Positions 1-6,006 of a DNA stretch of 6,006 bases are shown here, in pieces. Each line of letters opens with the position of its first letter. The first letter of the stretch is position 1. Source of the DNA: Hydrogenimonas sp. (lineage in GTDB: Bacteria; Campylobacterota; Campylobacteria; Campylobacterales; Hydrogenimonadaceae); NCBI GenBank assembly GCA_021647345.1, contig JAKIUX010000073.1, positions 1 to 6,006 on the forward strand, in the 5' to 3' direction. The translations under genes were made by a program, and so were the position numbers. The notes beneath the pieces were generated by a model, which did not search any database, was not told where the DNA came from, and saw only the letters and a program-made list of their open reading frames with translations.

Positions 1-1
1 T

Positions 2-556
2 TTCACATTCATCTATGTAGGAAGGATTATACCTCACAAAAACATTCAAACAGCGATAGAAGCGTTCATAAAAGCTTTCGGAAAGGGCAATGATTACTTA
101 TTTAGAGTTGTTGGAACCGGGGAATCTTTGGATGATCTCAAAGAATATTACAAAAATAGAAGGAATATTTGTTTCGAAGGAGCAAAATTCGGAAGTGACC
201 TTGTAGAGGCCTACCACACCTCCCATGTTCTTGTGATTCCATCGCTCTATGAACCGTGGGGACTTGTAGTAAACGAGGCTCTCTCTGCCGGTATGCCTGT
301 TCTCGCATCCGATAGAGTCGGAGCAAGATACGACCTTATCGACGGCAGAGATACCGGTTTTATTTTCGATCCTGAAAATATAGAGCAACTTGCCGGCTTA
401 ATGAAAAAAATTGCAGATGATAGATCGCTCTACATAAGACAATCTAAAAATGCAGCAGCTCTCATGAAAGATGAATGGAACTATGATCTTTACAGAAAAA
501 ATCTTACAAAGGCTATAGAGTTTGTAGATAGAAAGCTGCATAGGAGCGGCAGTTGA
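2..556 (+). CDS. GT4-family glycosyltransferase, C-terminal part (5' end outside window)
   Basis: This is the C-terminal, nucleotide-sugar-binding half of a GT-B-fold retaining glycosyltransferase (Glycos_transf_1, GT4), which would add one sugar to a growing lipid-linked glycan on the cytoplasmic face of the membrane. The frame is open to the first full codon at base 2, so the start lies upstream; 184 residues are visible. In order one sees the domain-opening strand FIYVGRIIPHKN (residues 3-14), VVGTG (36-40), and the EX7E signature in YEPWGLVVNEA with Glu84 and Glu92, followed by SAGMPVLASD and a GFIFDP segment before the C-terminal helices. A TTG at 128 could be read as a start, but conserved family sequence lies upstream of it in frame, so it is internal. 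The stop overlaps the next gene's TTG start by 4 nt. Donor and acceptor sugars cannot be told from sequence. Family is confident, specificity unknown. Confidence 0.93.
   Translation, partial: FTFIYVGRIIPHKNIQTAIEAFIKAFGKGNDYLFRVVGTGESLDDLKEYYKNRRNICFEGAKFGSDLVEAYHTSHVLVIPSLYEPWGLVVNEALSAGMPVLASDRVGARYDLIDGRDTGFIFDPENIEQLAGLMKKIADDRSLYIRQSKNAAALMKDEWNYDLYRKNLTKAIEFVDRKLHRSGS
541..546 (+). promoter_or_regulatory. Shine-Dalgarno site for the TTG-started deacetylase gene
   Basis: TAGGAG lies inside the end of the preceding glycosyltransferase gene, 6 nt before the TTG at 553. The good match and spacing are the main reason for accepting TTG as the start; the first in-frame ATG comes 40 codons later and would remove the conserved YYHDLH segment. 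Confidence 0.7.
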
Positions 557-1299
557 AATCAAAAGAGTTTTTAAAAACATTACTCCTACAGGTTGGAGCG
601 CTTCGATATGCAAATAGATCGAGCAAAGTAATATACTATCACGATCTGCACTCTAAAAAACGATATACCGATATGTCAACACCGATAGATCTTTTTAAAA
701 AACATATAGATATAGCTAAAAAAATGGGCTACAGATTTGTATCTGATATCAGCTCCGAGGAGAGCGAGCTCGAAGTGACTTTTGATGACGGATTTAGAGG
801 GCTTTATGAGAACTTTGATCTGTTTATCGAAAATAAAATCAAAATAAGGCTCTTTATGGTTTCAGATTTTATCGGAAAAGAGGGGTATCTGAAAACAAGC
901 GAGCTAGAAGAGATGCTAAAGAGCGGACTTTTAGAAATCGGCTCTCATGGAAAAAGCCATAATAATTTCGATCAACTATCTGAGGATGAACTGAAAGCAG
1001 AACTGAAGGAGTCCAAAACAGTTCTTGAAGAGATTACTCAAAAACCTATAGATACTCTGTGCTTCCCCAGAGGCCGCTTCAACGATATGGCTATCAAAAT
1101 CGCGCAAGATATCGGATATAAAAAGCTCTACTCATGCTTACCCGGTCCTTATTACGAAAATTTCAAAGCGAACCTTATCAACAGATCGCTCGTTCAGCAT
1201 GCAACCACAAAACAGTTCAAAGCGATTCTACTCGGCGGAGACAGAATATACCACAAACGCTATCTTGCTATGCACTACAATATGGATGGAAGAAGATGA
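553..1299 (+). CDS. Polysaccharide deacetylase family protein (NodB fold, CE4-like)
   Basis: This is a predicted metal-dependent N- or O-deacetylase of the NodB homology family, 248 residues. Motif 1 is TFDDG at 76-80, where Asp78 would be the catalytic base and Asp79 a metal ligand. Motif 2 is SHGKSH at 131-136, giving the HxxxH metal pair His132/His136. A motif-3 equivalent is CFPRGRFN at 170-177, less canonical than the RxFRxPxG form. The opening VIYYHDLH (26-33) is typical of the family's first strand. The start is TTG, supported by an upstream Shine-Dalgarno and the 4-nt TTGA overlap with the previous stop. The N-terminus has a short apolar stretch (6-18) but no clear signal peptide or cleavage site, so I infer a cytoplasmic or membrane-peripheral location. 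It lies between glycosyltransferase genes, which suggests it edits an acetamido sugar of the same glycan. The substrate is unknown; loss of activity cannot be excluded given the variant motif 3. Confidence 0.88.
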   Translation: MKSKEFLKTLLLQVGALRYANRSSKVIYYHDLHSKKRYTDMSTPIDLFKKHIDIAKKMGYRFVSDISSEESELEVTFDDGFRGLYENFDLFIENKIKIRLFMVSDFIGKEGYLKTSELEEMLKSGLLEIGSHGKSHNNFDQLSEDELKAELKESKTVLEEITQKPIDTLCFPRGRFNDMAIKIAQDIGYKKLYSCLPGPYYENFKANLINRSLVQHATTKQFKAILLGGDRIYHKRYLAMHYNMDGRR

Positions 1300-2417
1300 G
1301 AGTACTTATACATGCGCTTCCAACGAAGATGGGAGGAGCAAAAAGGCATCTTGAAAGCATGGTAAATGCACTTGCAAAAGCGTCAAGAGAAGATGAGTTT
1401 ATTGTGATAGTAGATACAGAATACGACACCTCAGTTTTCGATAAAATGGTACGGTTCATCAGGTTCCCTCAAAAGTATAGTTCCGGTTTTAGACGGATAA
1501 TAGTAGATAACCTGCATATCAACAATATTATAAAAAAAGAAAATATAGATCTGCTTATCTCTTTTTCGAATATAGGGCCCATAAGAGCTAAATGCAGACA
1601 TATACTTTTTGAAATGAACGCTCTTTATTTTTGCAAAAATATAAGAAGTATGTATAGACTCAAAAGCAGAGTGGATTTTGCTATAAAAAGAGGTTTGATA
1701 AAGCTCTGCGCCAAAAACGCCGACCTTATAGTTACACCTAGCAAAAGTTTGATGCACACCATATCTGAAGATCTTAATATACGCAAAGAACGCTTCGAGG
1801 TTATCTATCACGCAATGGAGCCTGAGTTTTTGGCAGCACACCAAAAATGTGATATTTTCAATGAAGAGCGAGTCTCTTTTTTATATCCATCTCACCTTGC
1901 ACGCCATAAAGGAGTAGATACTCTCTTAGATGCGCTTGTACAGATAAAAGAGAGTAATAAAGAGCTTATGGAGAGATTCGAGATAGTTTGCACCTTCGAT
2001 AGAAGGGATGAGCCTGAATACTTCGATGAGCTGCAAAATAGAATATCTCAAAACTATTTGCAAAGGACAATACGATTTATAGGGCGTCAGCCCCAAGAGA
2101 GCATGAACTCCCTATATGCGGCAGCTGACTATATGATCTACACAACGATGTGCGAATCTTTCGGTTTTTCGATGCTTGAAGCTAAAGTCTTCCATCTTCC
2201 TGCGCTCTGTTCCGATATAGCTATAAATCGTGAAATCTCCAAAGCTTCGGCACACTATTACCGCTGCGGCGACCATAAAGATCTTGCACAAAAGATAGAA
2301 GAGTTTGTCTTAGATCGTCCAGAGGACTTCACCTTTGACGACGAACTGCTGGCGTGGCGCTGGAATAAGTATGCCAATCGATTACTTGCAGTCATGAAGG
2401 AGTGCGCAAATGGTTGA
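1296..2417 (+). CDS. GT4-family glycosyltransferase (complete, divergent)
   Basis: A 373-residue GT-B glycosyltransferase expected to act in the cytoplasm at the membrane on a polyprenol-linked acceptor. The N-terminal domain starts MRVLIHALP with a GGAKRHL loop (13-19), the place of the usual glycine-rich acceptor-side loop. The C-terminal domain opens FLYPSHLARHKGVDTLL (195-211), where the common YVGRL form is replaced by YPSHLARHKG. The EX7E motif is CESFGFSMLEA with Glu287 and Glu295. The linker reads VIYHAMEP (169-176) instead of the usual VIxNGVD. The ATG at 1296 overlaps the deacetylase stop by 4 nt (ATGA) behind a purine-rich GGAAGAAG. The frame extends back to 1134, but that part overlaps the deacetylase and has no family sequence. 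No signal peptide or membrane span is seen. Family assignment is firm; the sugar transferred is unknown. Confidence 0.93.
   Translation: MRVLIHALPTKMGGAKRHLESMVNALAKASREDEFIVIVDTEYDTSVFDKMVRFIRFPQKYSSGFRRIIVDNLHINNIIKKENIDLLISFSNIGPIRAKCRHILFEMNALYFCKNIRSMYRLKSRVDFAIKRGLIKLCAKNADLIVTPSKSLMHTISEDLNIRKERFEVIYHAMEPEFLAAHQKCDIFNEERVSFLYPSHLARHKGVDTLLDALVQIKESNKELMERFEIVCTFDRRDEPEYFDELQNRISQNYLQRTIRFIGRQPQESMNSLYAAADYMIYTTMCESFGFSMLEAKVFHLPALCSDIAINREISKASAHYYRCGDHKDLAQKIEEFVLDRPEDFTFDDELLAWRWNKYANRLLAVMKECANG
2397..2402 (+). promoter_or_regulatory. Strong Shine-Dalgarno for the GT2 gene
   Basis: AAGGAG lies within the last codons of the preceding gene, 7 nt before the ATG at 2410. It fixes the start that overlaps the upstream stop by 8 nt and suggests this gene can be initiated well independently of coupling. 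Confidence 0.7.
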
Positions 2418-3327
2418 TATAAGCGTCATTATACTTACCTATAATGAAGAGAAGCACATAGAGCGTTGCATCGAATCTTTGAGACCGTTTGCCAAACGAG
2501 TGATAATCATTGACTCCTGCTCCATAGATCAAACGGTAGAAATAGCACGATCTATGGGTGCGGATGTATATTCTCGAAAGTGGCCAGGAAATCATGCTCA
2601 ACAATTTCAGTGGGGGCTTGACAATACGGAAATAGATACAGAATGGATCATGAAGATAGACGCCGACGAATTTGTTTTGCCTGAGCTTGCCGAGGAGATT
2701 TCACAAAAACTTCCCAAACTATCCGAAGAAATTACGGGTATATATATAAAACGTCGGGTATTTTTTATGGGAAAATGGATAAAATATGGCGGATACTATC
2801 CAACTTGGTTGCTAAGAGTTTGGCGCAGAGACAAAGGGGTAATGGAGCAGCGCTGGATGGATGAGCATATAAAGCTTACAGATGGAAAAGCGATTCGCTT
2901 CGAGCACGACTTTGTCGATGACAACCTGAATGGATTGACAGCCTGGATCCAAAAACATAACGACTATGCCACCAAAGAAGCTGCCGAGACCCTTAGTATT
3001 ATTTACGGGTTCAAAGAGAACGAAGATAGTGTCGCCCAAAACATTTTCGGAACACAAGAAGAGCGCAAACGTTGGCTCAAGACAAAGTACGTATCCATGC
3101 CGCTGTTTGTCAGGCCTGCGCTCTATTTTGTGTATAGATATTTTCTAAAAGCGGGATTTCTCGACGGAAAGGAGGGTCTGATATGGCACACACTGCAGGG
3201 TGGATGGTACAGGTTTTTGGTGGATGCCAAGATCTTCGAAATCTATCATAAAGCGGGCAGAGAGAAGAGTGCGATACTCGATATTCTCTCCAAAGAGCAT
3301 GGAATAGATCTAAAAAAGGATTGCTAA
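2410..3327 (+). CDS. GT2-family glycosyltransferase, WaaE/KdtX-like
   Basis: A 305-residue inverting GT-A-fold glycosyltransferase. It opens ISVIILTYNEEKHIERCI (4-21), the classic GT2 nucleotide-binding start, followed by IIIDSCSIDQT (32-42). The metal/nucleotide DxD-type motif is KIDADEF at 82-88 (Asp84, Asp86). PTWLLRVWRR (131-140) and WMDEH (149-153), the latter carrying the likely catalytic acid region, match the WaaE/KdtX-like subgroup, which includes lipopolysaccharide-core beta-1,4-glucosyltransferases. The C-terminal stretch PLFVRPALYFVYRYFLKAGFLDG (about 231-253) is apolar and aromatic and probably binds the membrane surface; it makes the protein longer than typical WaaE (about 260 residues). 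The gene overlaps the preceding one by 8 nt and ends 3 nt before capE. In this setting it more likely builds an O-unit or outer-core sugar than the inner core, but donor and acceptor are not readable from sequence. Confidence 0.92.
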   Translation: MVDISVIILTYNEEKHIERCIESLRPFAKRVIIIDSCSIDQTVEIARSMGADVYSRKWPGNHAQQFQWGLDNTEIDTEWIMKIDADEFVLPELAEEISQKLPKLSEEITGIYIKRRVFFMGKWIKYGGYYPTWLLRVWRRDKGVMEQRWMDEHIKLTDGKAIRFEHDFVDDNLNGLTAWIQKHNDYATKEAAETLSIIYGFKENEDSVAQNIFGTQEERKRWLKTKYVSMPLFVRPALYFVYRYFLKAGFLDGKEGLIWHTLQGGWYRFLVDAKIFEIYHKAGREKSAILDILSKEHGIDLKKDC

Positions 3328-3330
3328 CAG

Positions 3331-4356
3331 ATGTTCAAAGACAAAACACTATTAATAACAGGCGGGACAGGCTCCTTTGGAAACGCAGTTCTTAGACACT
3401 TTCTCGACTCTGATATAAAAGAGATACGAATCTTTTCAAGAGATGAGAAAAAACAGGATGACATGAGAAAGTTCTACAAAAATGAGAAACTAAAATTCTA
3501 TTTAGGAGATGTTCGCGATATAAACTCAGTAGCAGACACGATGAGAGGGGTCGACTATATCTTTCATGCCGCCGCTTTGAAACAGGTACCCTCATGCGAG
3601 TTTCACCCTATGCAGGCTGTTAATACCAATGTGATAGGTACAGAAAACGTCCTAAACTGTGCGATAGATGCTGGAGTAAGAAAGGTGATTGTGCTTAGCA
3701 CTGACAAGGCTGTCTACCCCATCAATGCCATGGGTGTCTCAAAGGCTATGATGGAAAAGGTTGCCGTCGCAAAATCAAGAAATCTCGATGACGAACAAAT
3801 CACCATATGCTGCACCAGATATGGCAACGTCATGGCATCTCGCGGATCGGTAATTCCTCTATTTATCGACCAGATTCGCCAAGGCAAAGAGATAACCATT
3901 ACCGATCCTTCCATGACCAGGTTTATGATGAGCTTGGACCAGGCTGTTGAGCTGGTTCTTTTTGCATTCAAAAACGGTAAAAACGGAGATATTTTTGTAC
4001 AGAAAGCTCCCGCGGCAACTATAGAGCTTCTAGCCAACACTTTAAAGAATATGCTTGGTCGACCCGATCATAAGATCAAGATTATCGGCACCCGCCATGG
4101 TGAGAAGCTATACGAATCCCTTCTAACAAAAGAGGAGATGGTAAGAGCCGTCGATATGGATAAATACTATAGAATACCGGCTGATAACAGAGATCTTAAC
4201 TATAGTAAATTTTTTGATGAAGGCGAAGATGTGATTACTCAAGCAAGTGAGTATCACTCCCATAACACATACCGTCTAAACGAAGAAGAGCTGCGTGAAA
4301 TGCTATTAAACCTTCGTGAGATTCAAGAGGATTTAAAAGAGTTCGGTGTAGTCTGA
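3331..4356 (+). CDS. capE: UDP-GlcNAc 4,6-dehydratase/epimerase, CapE/WbjB/FnlA type
   Basis: First enzyme of UDP-L-FucNAc synthesis: it dehydrates UDP-GlcNAc at C4/C6 and inverts C5 to give a 4-keto-6-deoxy-L-hexosamine nucleotide in the cytoplasm. The 341-residue protein is an extended SDR. It has the NAD(P)-binding GGTGSFG (11-17), LGDVRD (58-63), STDKA (123-127) with Lys126, and NAMGVSK (132-138), where the usual SDR YxxxK is MxxxK (Met134, Lys138). RYGNVMASRGSVIP (163-176) follows. The MxxxK form and the C-terminal YRIPADNRDLNY and YHSHNTYRLNEEEL segments separate CapE from the related PseB/FlaA1 enzymes, which keep Tyr. The ATG is preceded by AAGGA 10 nt upstream and lies 3 nt after the GT2 stop. 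It is followed directly by capF and capG, the other two steps of the pathway. PseB-type dehydratase is the main alternative, disfavoured by the motif and the neighbours. Confidence 0.95.
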   Translation: MFKDKTLLITGGTGSFGNAVLRHFLDSDIKEIRIFSRDEKKQDDMRKFYKNEKLKFYLGDVRDINSVADTMRGVDYIFHAAALKQVPSCEFHPMQAVNTNVIGTENVLNCAIDAGVRKVIVLSTDKAVYPINAMGVSKAMMEKVAVAKSRNLDDEQITICCTRYGNVMASRGSVIPLFIDQIRQGKEITITDPSMTRFMMSLDQAVELVLFAFKNGKNGDIFVQKAPAATIELLANTLKNMLGRPDHKIKIIGTRHGEKLYESLLTKEEMVRAVDMDKYYRIPADNRDLNYSKFFDEGEDVITQASEYHSHNTYRLNEEELREMLLNLREIQEDLKEFGVV

Positions 4357-4358
4357 TG
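4354..4358 (+). other. TGATG stop/start coupling site between capE and capF
   Basis: The stop of capE and the ATG of capF share one base (TGATG). The bases before it offer only a weak GGTG at 4345-4348 as a ribosome site, so capF translation is probably coupled to that of capE by re-initiation. This is inference from layout. Confidence 0.6.
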
Positions 4359-5465
4359 AGAGTATTGGTTACAGGCAGTGGAGGCTTCATAGGAAAAAAT
4401 CTGCTAGAGCGCCTCGGACGGATGGAGGGAATAGAAGTTTTAACGTACGAGAAGAATGATACTCTACAAAAGCTCGAATCATCTCTGCTTAAGGCAGATT
4501 TTATATTTCACCTTGCGGGTGTAAATCGGCCGGAAGATCCAAAAGAGTTCTATGAAGGCAACAGAGATCTAACCCTTTCGATAGCTGAAAAGCTTCAAAA
4601 AGCAGGCAAAACGACTCCTGTTCTGATAAGCTCTTCAATCCAGGCCGAACGAGACAACGACTACGGAAAAAGCAAAAAAGAGGCTGAAGATGCACTAACA
4701 GCGTACTCAAAAATATCCGGGGCTACTGTGTATATCTATCGCCTTCCAAACGTCTTCGGCAAGTGGTCAAAACCAAACTACAACACTGTAATAGCCACAT
4801 GGTGCCACAATATAAGCCGAGACCTTCCCATTAAGATAAACGACGAGAAGGCAGAGCTGAACCTAGTATACATAGACGATGTAGTAGAACACTTCATCAG
4901 ACATTTGGAGGAGAGTGGATTAAGCGGAGTCGTTAAACCTCAGGTCTCTCCGGTGTACAGAAAGAGTCTCGGTGAGATAAAAGATCTGCTCGAAAGCTTT
5001 AAAAGTAGCAGAGATACTCTTCTAATACCGCGTGTAGGGCAAGGTTTTGAGCGAGCACTTTACGCTACATACCTTAGCTTTCTTCCTGTCGATAAATTCT
5101 CTTATCGGTTAAAAGGGCATAGTGACAATAGAGGCACATTCTATGAAGTGATCAAAACTATCGATAGCGGCCAGGTATCGGTCTCTACCACTGCACCGGG
5201 TGTCACCAGAGGAAACCACTACCACAATACAAAGAATGAAAAGTTCCTGGTGCTAAAAGGTGAGGCGCTCATAAAGCTTAGAAATATATATGAAGATGAG
5301 GTAGTAGAGTACCGGGTAAGCGATAAGAAAATGGAGATAGTTGAGATGATTCCAGGCTATACTCACGACATAACAAATATAGGCGACGACGAACTTTTGC
5401 TACTTATCTGGGCCAATGAAATATATGACCCGAAAAATCCTGATACTTATTACCTGAAGGTGTGA
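4356..5465 (+). CDS. capF: Bifunctional SDR-cupin epimerase/4-reductase, CapF/WbjC/FnlB type
   Basis: Second enzyme of UDP-L-FucNAc synthesis, working on the 4-keto product of CapE: the cupin domain epimerizes C3 and the SDR domain reduces C4 with NADPH, giving the L-talo (PneNAc) nucleotide. The 369-residue protein matches the family's usual two-domain length. The N-terminal SDR half has VTGSGGFIG (5-13), FHLAGVNRP (51-59), the SSS run (92-94) and YGKSK with Tyr103/Lys107. The C-terminal cupin from about 245 has KGHSDNRGTFYEV (253-265), TRGNHYHNTKNEKFLVLKGE (284-303) and PGYTHDITNIG (333-343). His288, His290, Glu295 and His337 are the likely metal-site residues. The gene starts in a 1-nt overlap with capE and ends 1 nt before capG. 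Both halves are intact, with no truncation or frameshift. Assignment is very secure. Confidence 0.96.
   Translation: MRVLVTGSGGFIGKNLLERLGRMEGIEVLTYEKNDTLQKLESSLLKADFIFHLAGVNRPEDPKEFYEGNRDLTLSIAEKLQKAGKTTPVLISSSIQAERDNDYGKSKKEAEDALTAYSKISGATVYIYRLPNVFGKWSKPNYNTVIATWCHNISRDLPIKINDEKAELNLVYIDDVVEHFIRHLEESGLSGVVKPQVSPVYRKSLGEIKDLLESFKSSRDTLLIPRVGQGFERALYATYLSFLPVDKFSYRLKGHSDNRGTFYEVIKTIDSGQVSVSTTAPGVTRGNHYHNTKNEKFLVLKGEALIKLRNIYEDEVVEYRVSDKKMEIVEMIPGYTHDITNIGDDELLLLIWANEIYDPKNPDTYYLKV
5457..5460 (+). promoter_or_regulatory. Shine-Dalgarno for capG
   Basis: AAGG within the last codons of capF, 6 nt before the ATG at 5467, supports that start. The match is short. Confidence 0.5.
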
Positions 5466-5466
5466 T

Positions 5467-6006
5467 ATGAAAAGATTGAAAGTGATGACCGTAGTAGGCA
5501 CAAGACCTGAAATAATCCGTCTTTCGGCCGTCATGAAAAGGCTCGATGAGTGTGATGCCATAGAACATATAGTAGTGCATACCGGTAAAAACTACGACTA
5601 CGAACTAAATGAGGTCTTCTTCAAAGATCTCGGTTTGCGAAAACCGGATCACTTTTTAGATGCTGCTCTTGGCACTGCCGCCGAGACTATAGGAAACATA
5701 CTTATAAAAATAGACCCCCTTCTTCAAAAGATTGACCCTGATGCATTCTTGGTGCTCGGAGACACGAACAGCTGCCTTTGTGCAATTCCTGCAAAGAAGA
5801 GAAAGATACCCATCTTCCACATGGAGGCGGGAAACCGCTGTTTTGACCAGCGTGTTCCGGAAGAGACCAACCGAAAAATAGTCGATCATATAAGTGATAT
5901 AAACATGACATATAGCGATATCGCCAGGGAGTATCTGCTCAGAGAAGGACTCCCGCCAGATAGAATAATTAAAACCGGCAGTCCAATGTATGAAGTAATA
6001 ATGGGC
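5467..6006 (+). CDS. capG: UDP-N-acetyl sugar 2-epimerase, CapG/WbjD/FnlC type (3' end outside window)
   Basis: Third enzyme of the pathway: it inverts C2 of UDP-2-acetamido-2,6-dideoxy-L-talose to give UDP-L-FucNAc. It belongs to the WecB-like non-hydrolysing UDP-GlcNAc 2-epimerase family with a GT-B-like fold. The first 180 residues are visible and the frame is open to the window end; full members are near 375 residues. It opens KVMTVVGTRPEIIRLS (5-20), then HTGKNYDYELNEVFF (38-52), LGDTNSC (97-103, Asp99), IFHMEAGNRCFDQRVPEETN (116-135, with Glu120 and Glu132 in the positions of the WecB acidic residues) and TGSPMYE (170-176). The RLS ending of the first motif and the GNRCFD block are typical of the CapG/WbjD branch, whereas WecB itself reads GLRT there. 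The start lies 1 nt after the capF stop. The C-terminal half cannot be checked here. Confidence 0.95.
   Translation, partial: MKRLKVMTVVGTRPEIIRLSAVMKRLDECDAIEHIVVHTGKNYDYELNEVFFKDLGLRKPDHFLDAALGTAAETIGNILIKIDPLLQKIDPDAFLVLGDTNSCLCAIPAKKRKIPIFHMEAGNRCFDQRVPEETNRKIVDHISDINMTYSDIAREYLLREGLPPDRIIKTGSPMYEVIMG

Noticed and set aside
128..556. A separate 142-residue protein starting at TTG 128
   Set aside because: The frame is open to the window start and upstream residues carry the conserved FIYVGR...HKN strand of the same GT4 domain, so 128 is an internal Leu codon.
1134..1295. A longer start for the second GT4 gene at ATG 1134
   Set aside because: It would overlap the deacetylase by more than 160 nt and the added residues resemble no glycosyltransferase; the protein begins naturally at 1296 with MRVLIHALP.
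1431..1844. Reverse-strand open frame of 137 codons
   Set aside because: It lies opposite the well-supported GT4 gene, is rich in Tyr/Phe/Ser as expected for an antisense shadow of this codon usage, and shows no domain.
2966..3148. Out-of-frame + strand 60-codon frame inside the GT2 gene
   Set aside because: Overlaps the conserved C-terminal region of the GT2 protein in another frame and has no support of its own.
3714..4040. Reverse-strand open frame of 108 codons inside capE
   Set aside because: Antisense to highly conserved CapE coding sequence, no recognisable motif and no independent ribosome site noted.
3331..4356. PseB/FlaA1 (pseudaminic acid) dehydratase, expected in Campylobacterota
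   Set aside because: The active site reads MxxxK (NAMGVSK) and the following genes are capF and capG, not pseC-type aminotransferase genes.
5467..6006. WecB (UDP-ManNAc synthesis)
   Set aside because: The GNRCFD block, the GTRPEIIRLS opening and the position after capE-capF indicate the CapG/WbjD branch.
1..6006. CRISPR arrays, tRNAs, insertion sequences, hairpin terminators
   Set aside because: No regular repeats, tRNA-like segments, transposase sequence or stem-loop plus T-run were seen; coding sequence fills nearly the whole window.

Overview
The window is a tightly packed stretch of a surface-polysaccharide (O-antigen or capsule type) biosynthesis locus. All seven genes lie on the + strand and appear to form one transcription unit. 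Five genes are complete. The first is cut at its 5' end and the last at its 3' end by the window edges. Every junction is an overlap or a gap of at most 3 nt, so there is no intergenic region that could hold a promoter, terminator, RNA gene or insertion sequence, and I saw none. Moderate AT-richness, heavy use of ATA (Ile) and AGA (Arg), and the feel of the proteins suggest a Gram-negative bacterium, perhaps a Campylobacterota member of the Sulfurimonas/Sulfurovum type. That placement is an impression with low confidence. These loci are often transferred between lineages, so the genes are weak taxonomic markers.

Left half (2-3327), glycan assembly and editing: the C-terminal half of a GT4 glycosyltransferase, a small NodB-fold polysaccharide deacetylase starting at TTG, a complete and rather divergent GT4 glycosyltransferase, and a GT2 glycosyltransferase of the WaaE/KdtX-like group.

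Right half (3331-6006), sugar-nucleotide supply: three consecutive genes matching capE/wbjB/fnlA, capF/wbjC/fnlB and capG/wbjD/fnlC (the last partial). In established biochemistry this trio converts UDP-GlcNAc to UDP-L-FucNAc. CapE is the 4,6-dehydratase with epimerase activity, CapF is an epimerase/4-reductase with SDR and cupin domains, and CapG is the C-2 epimerase. The catalytic signatures of all three are visible.

Together the genes predict a repeat unit or outer-core oligosaccharide containing L-FucNAc, built by the encoded glycosyltransferases and possibly N-deacetylated by the NodB-fold enzyme. The initiating transferase, flippase, polymerase or ABC exporter would have to lie outside the window. 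I found no evidence of an undescribed system. The points most worth a second look are the co-translated deacetylase without a clear export signal and the divergent GT4 enzyme.
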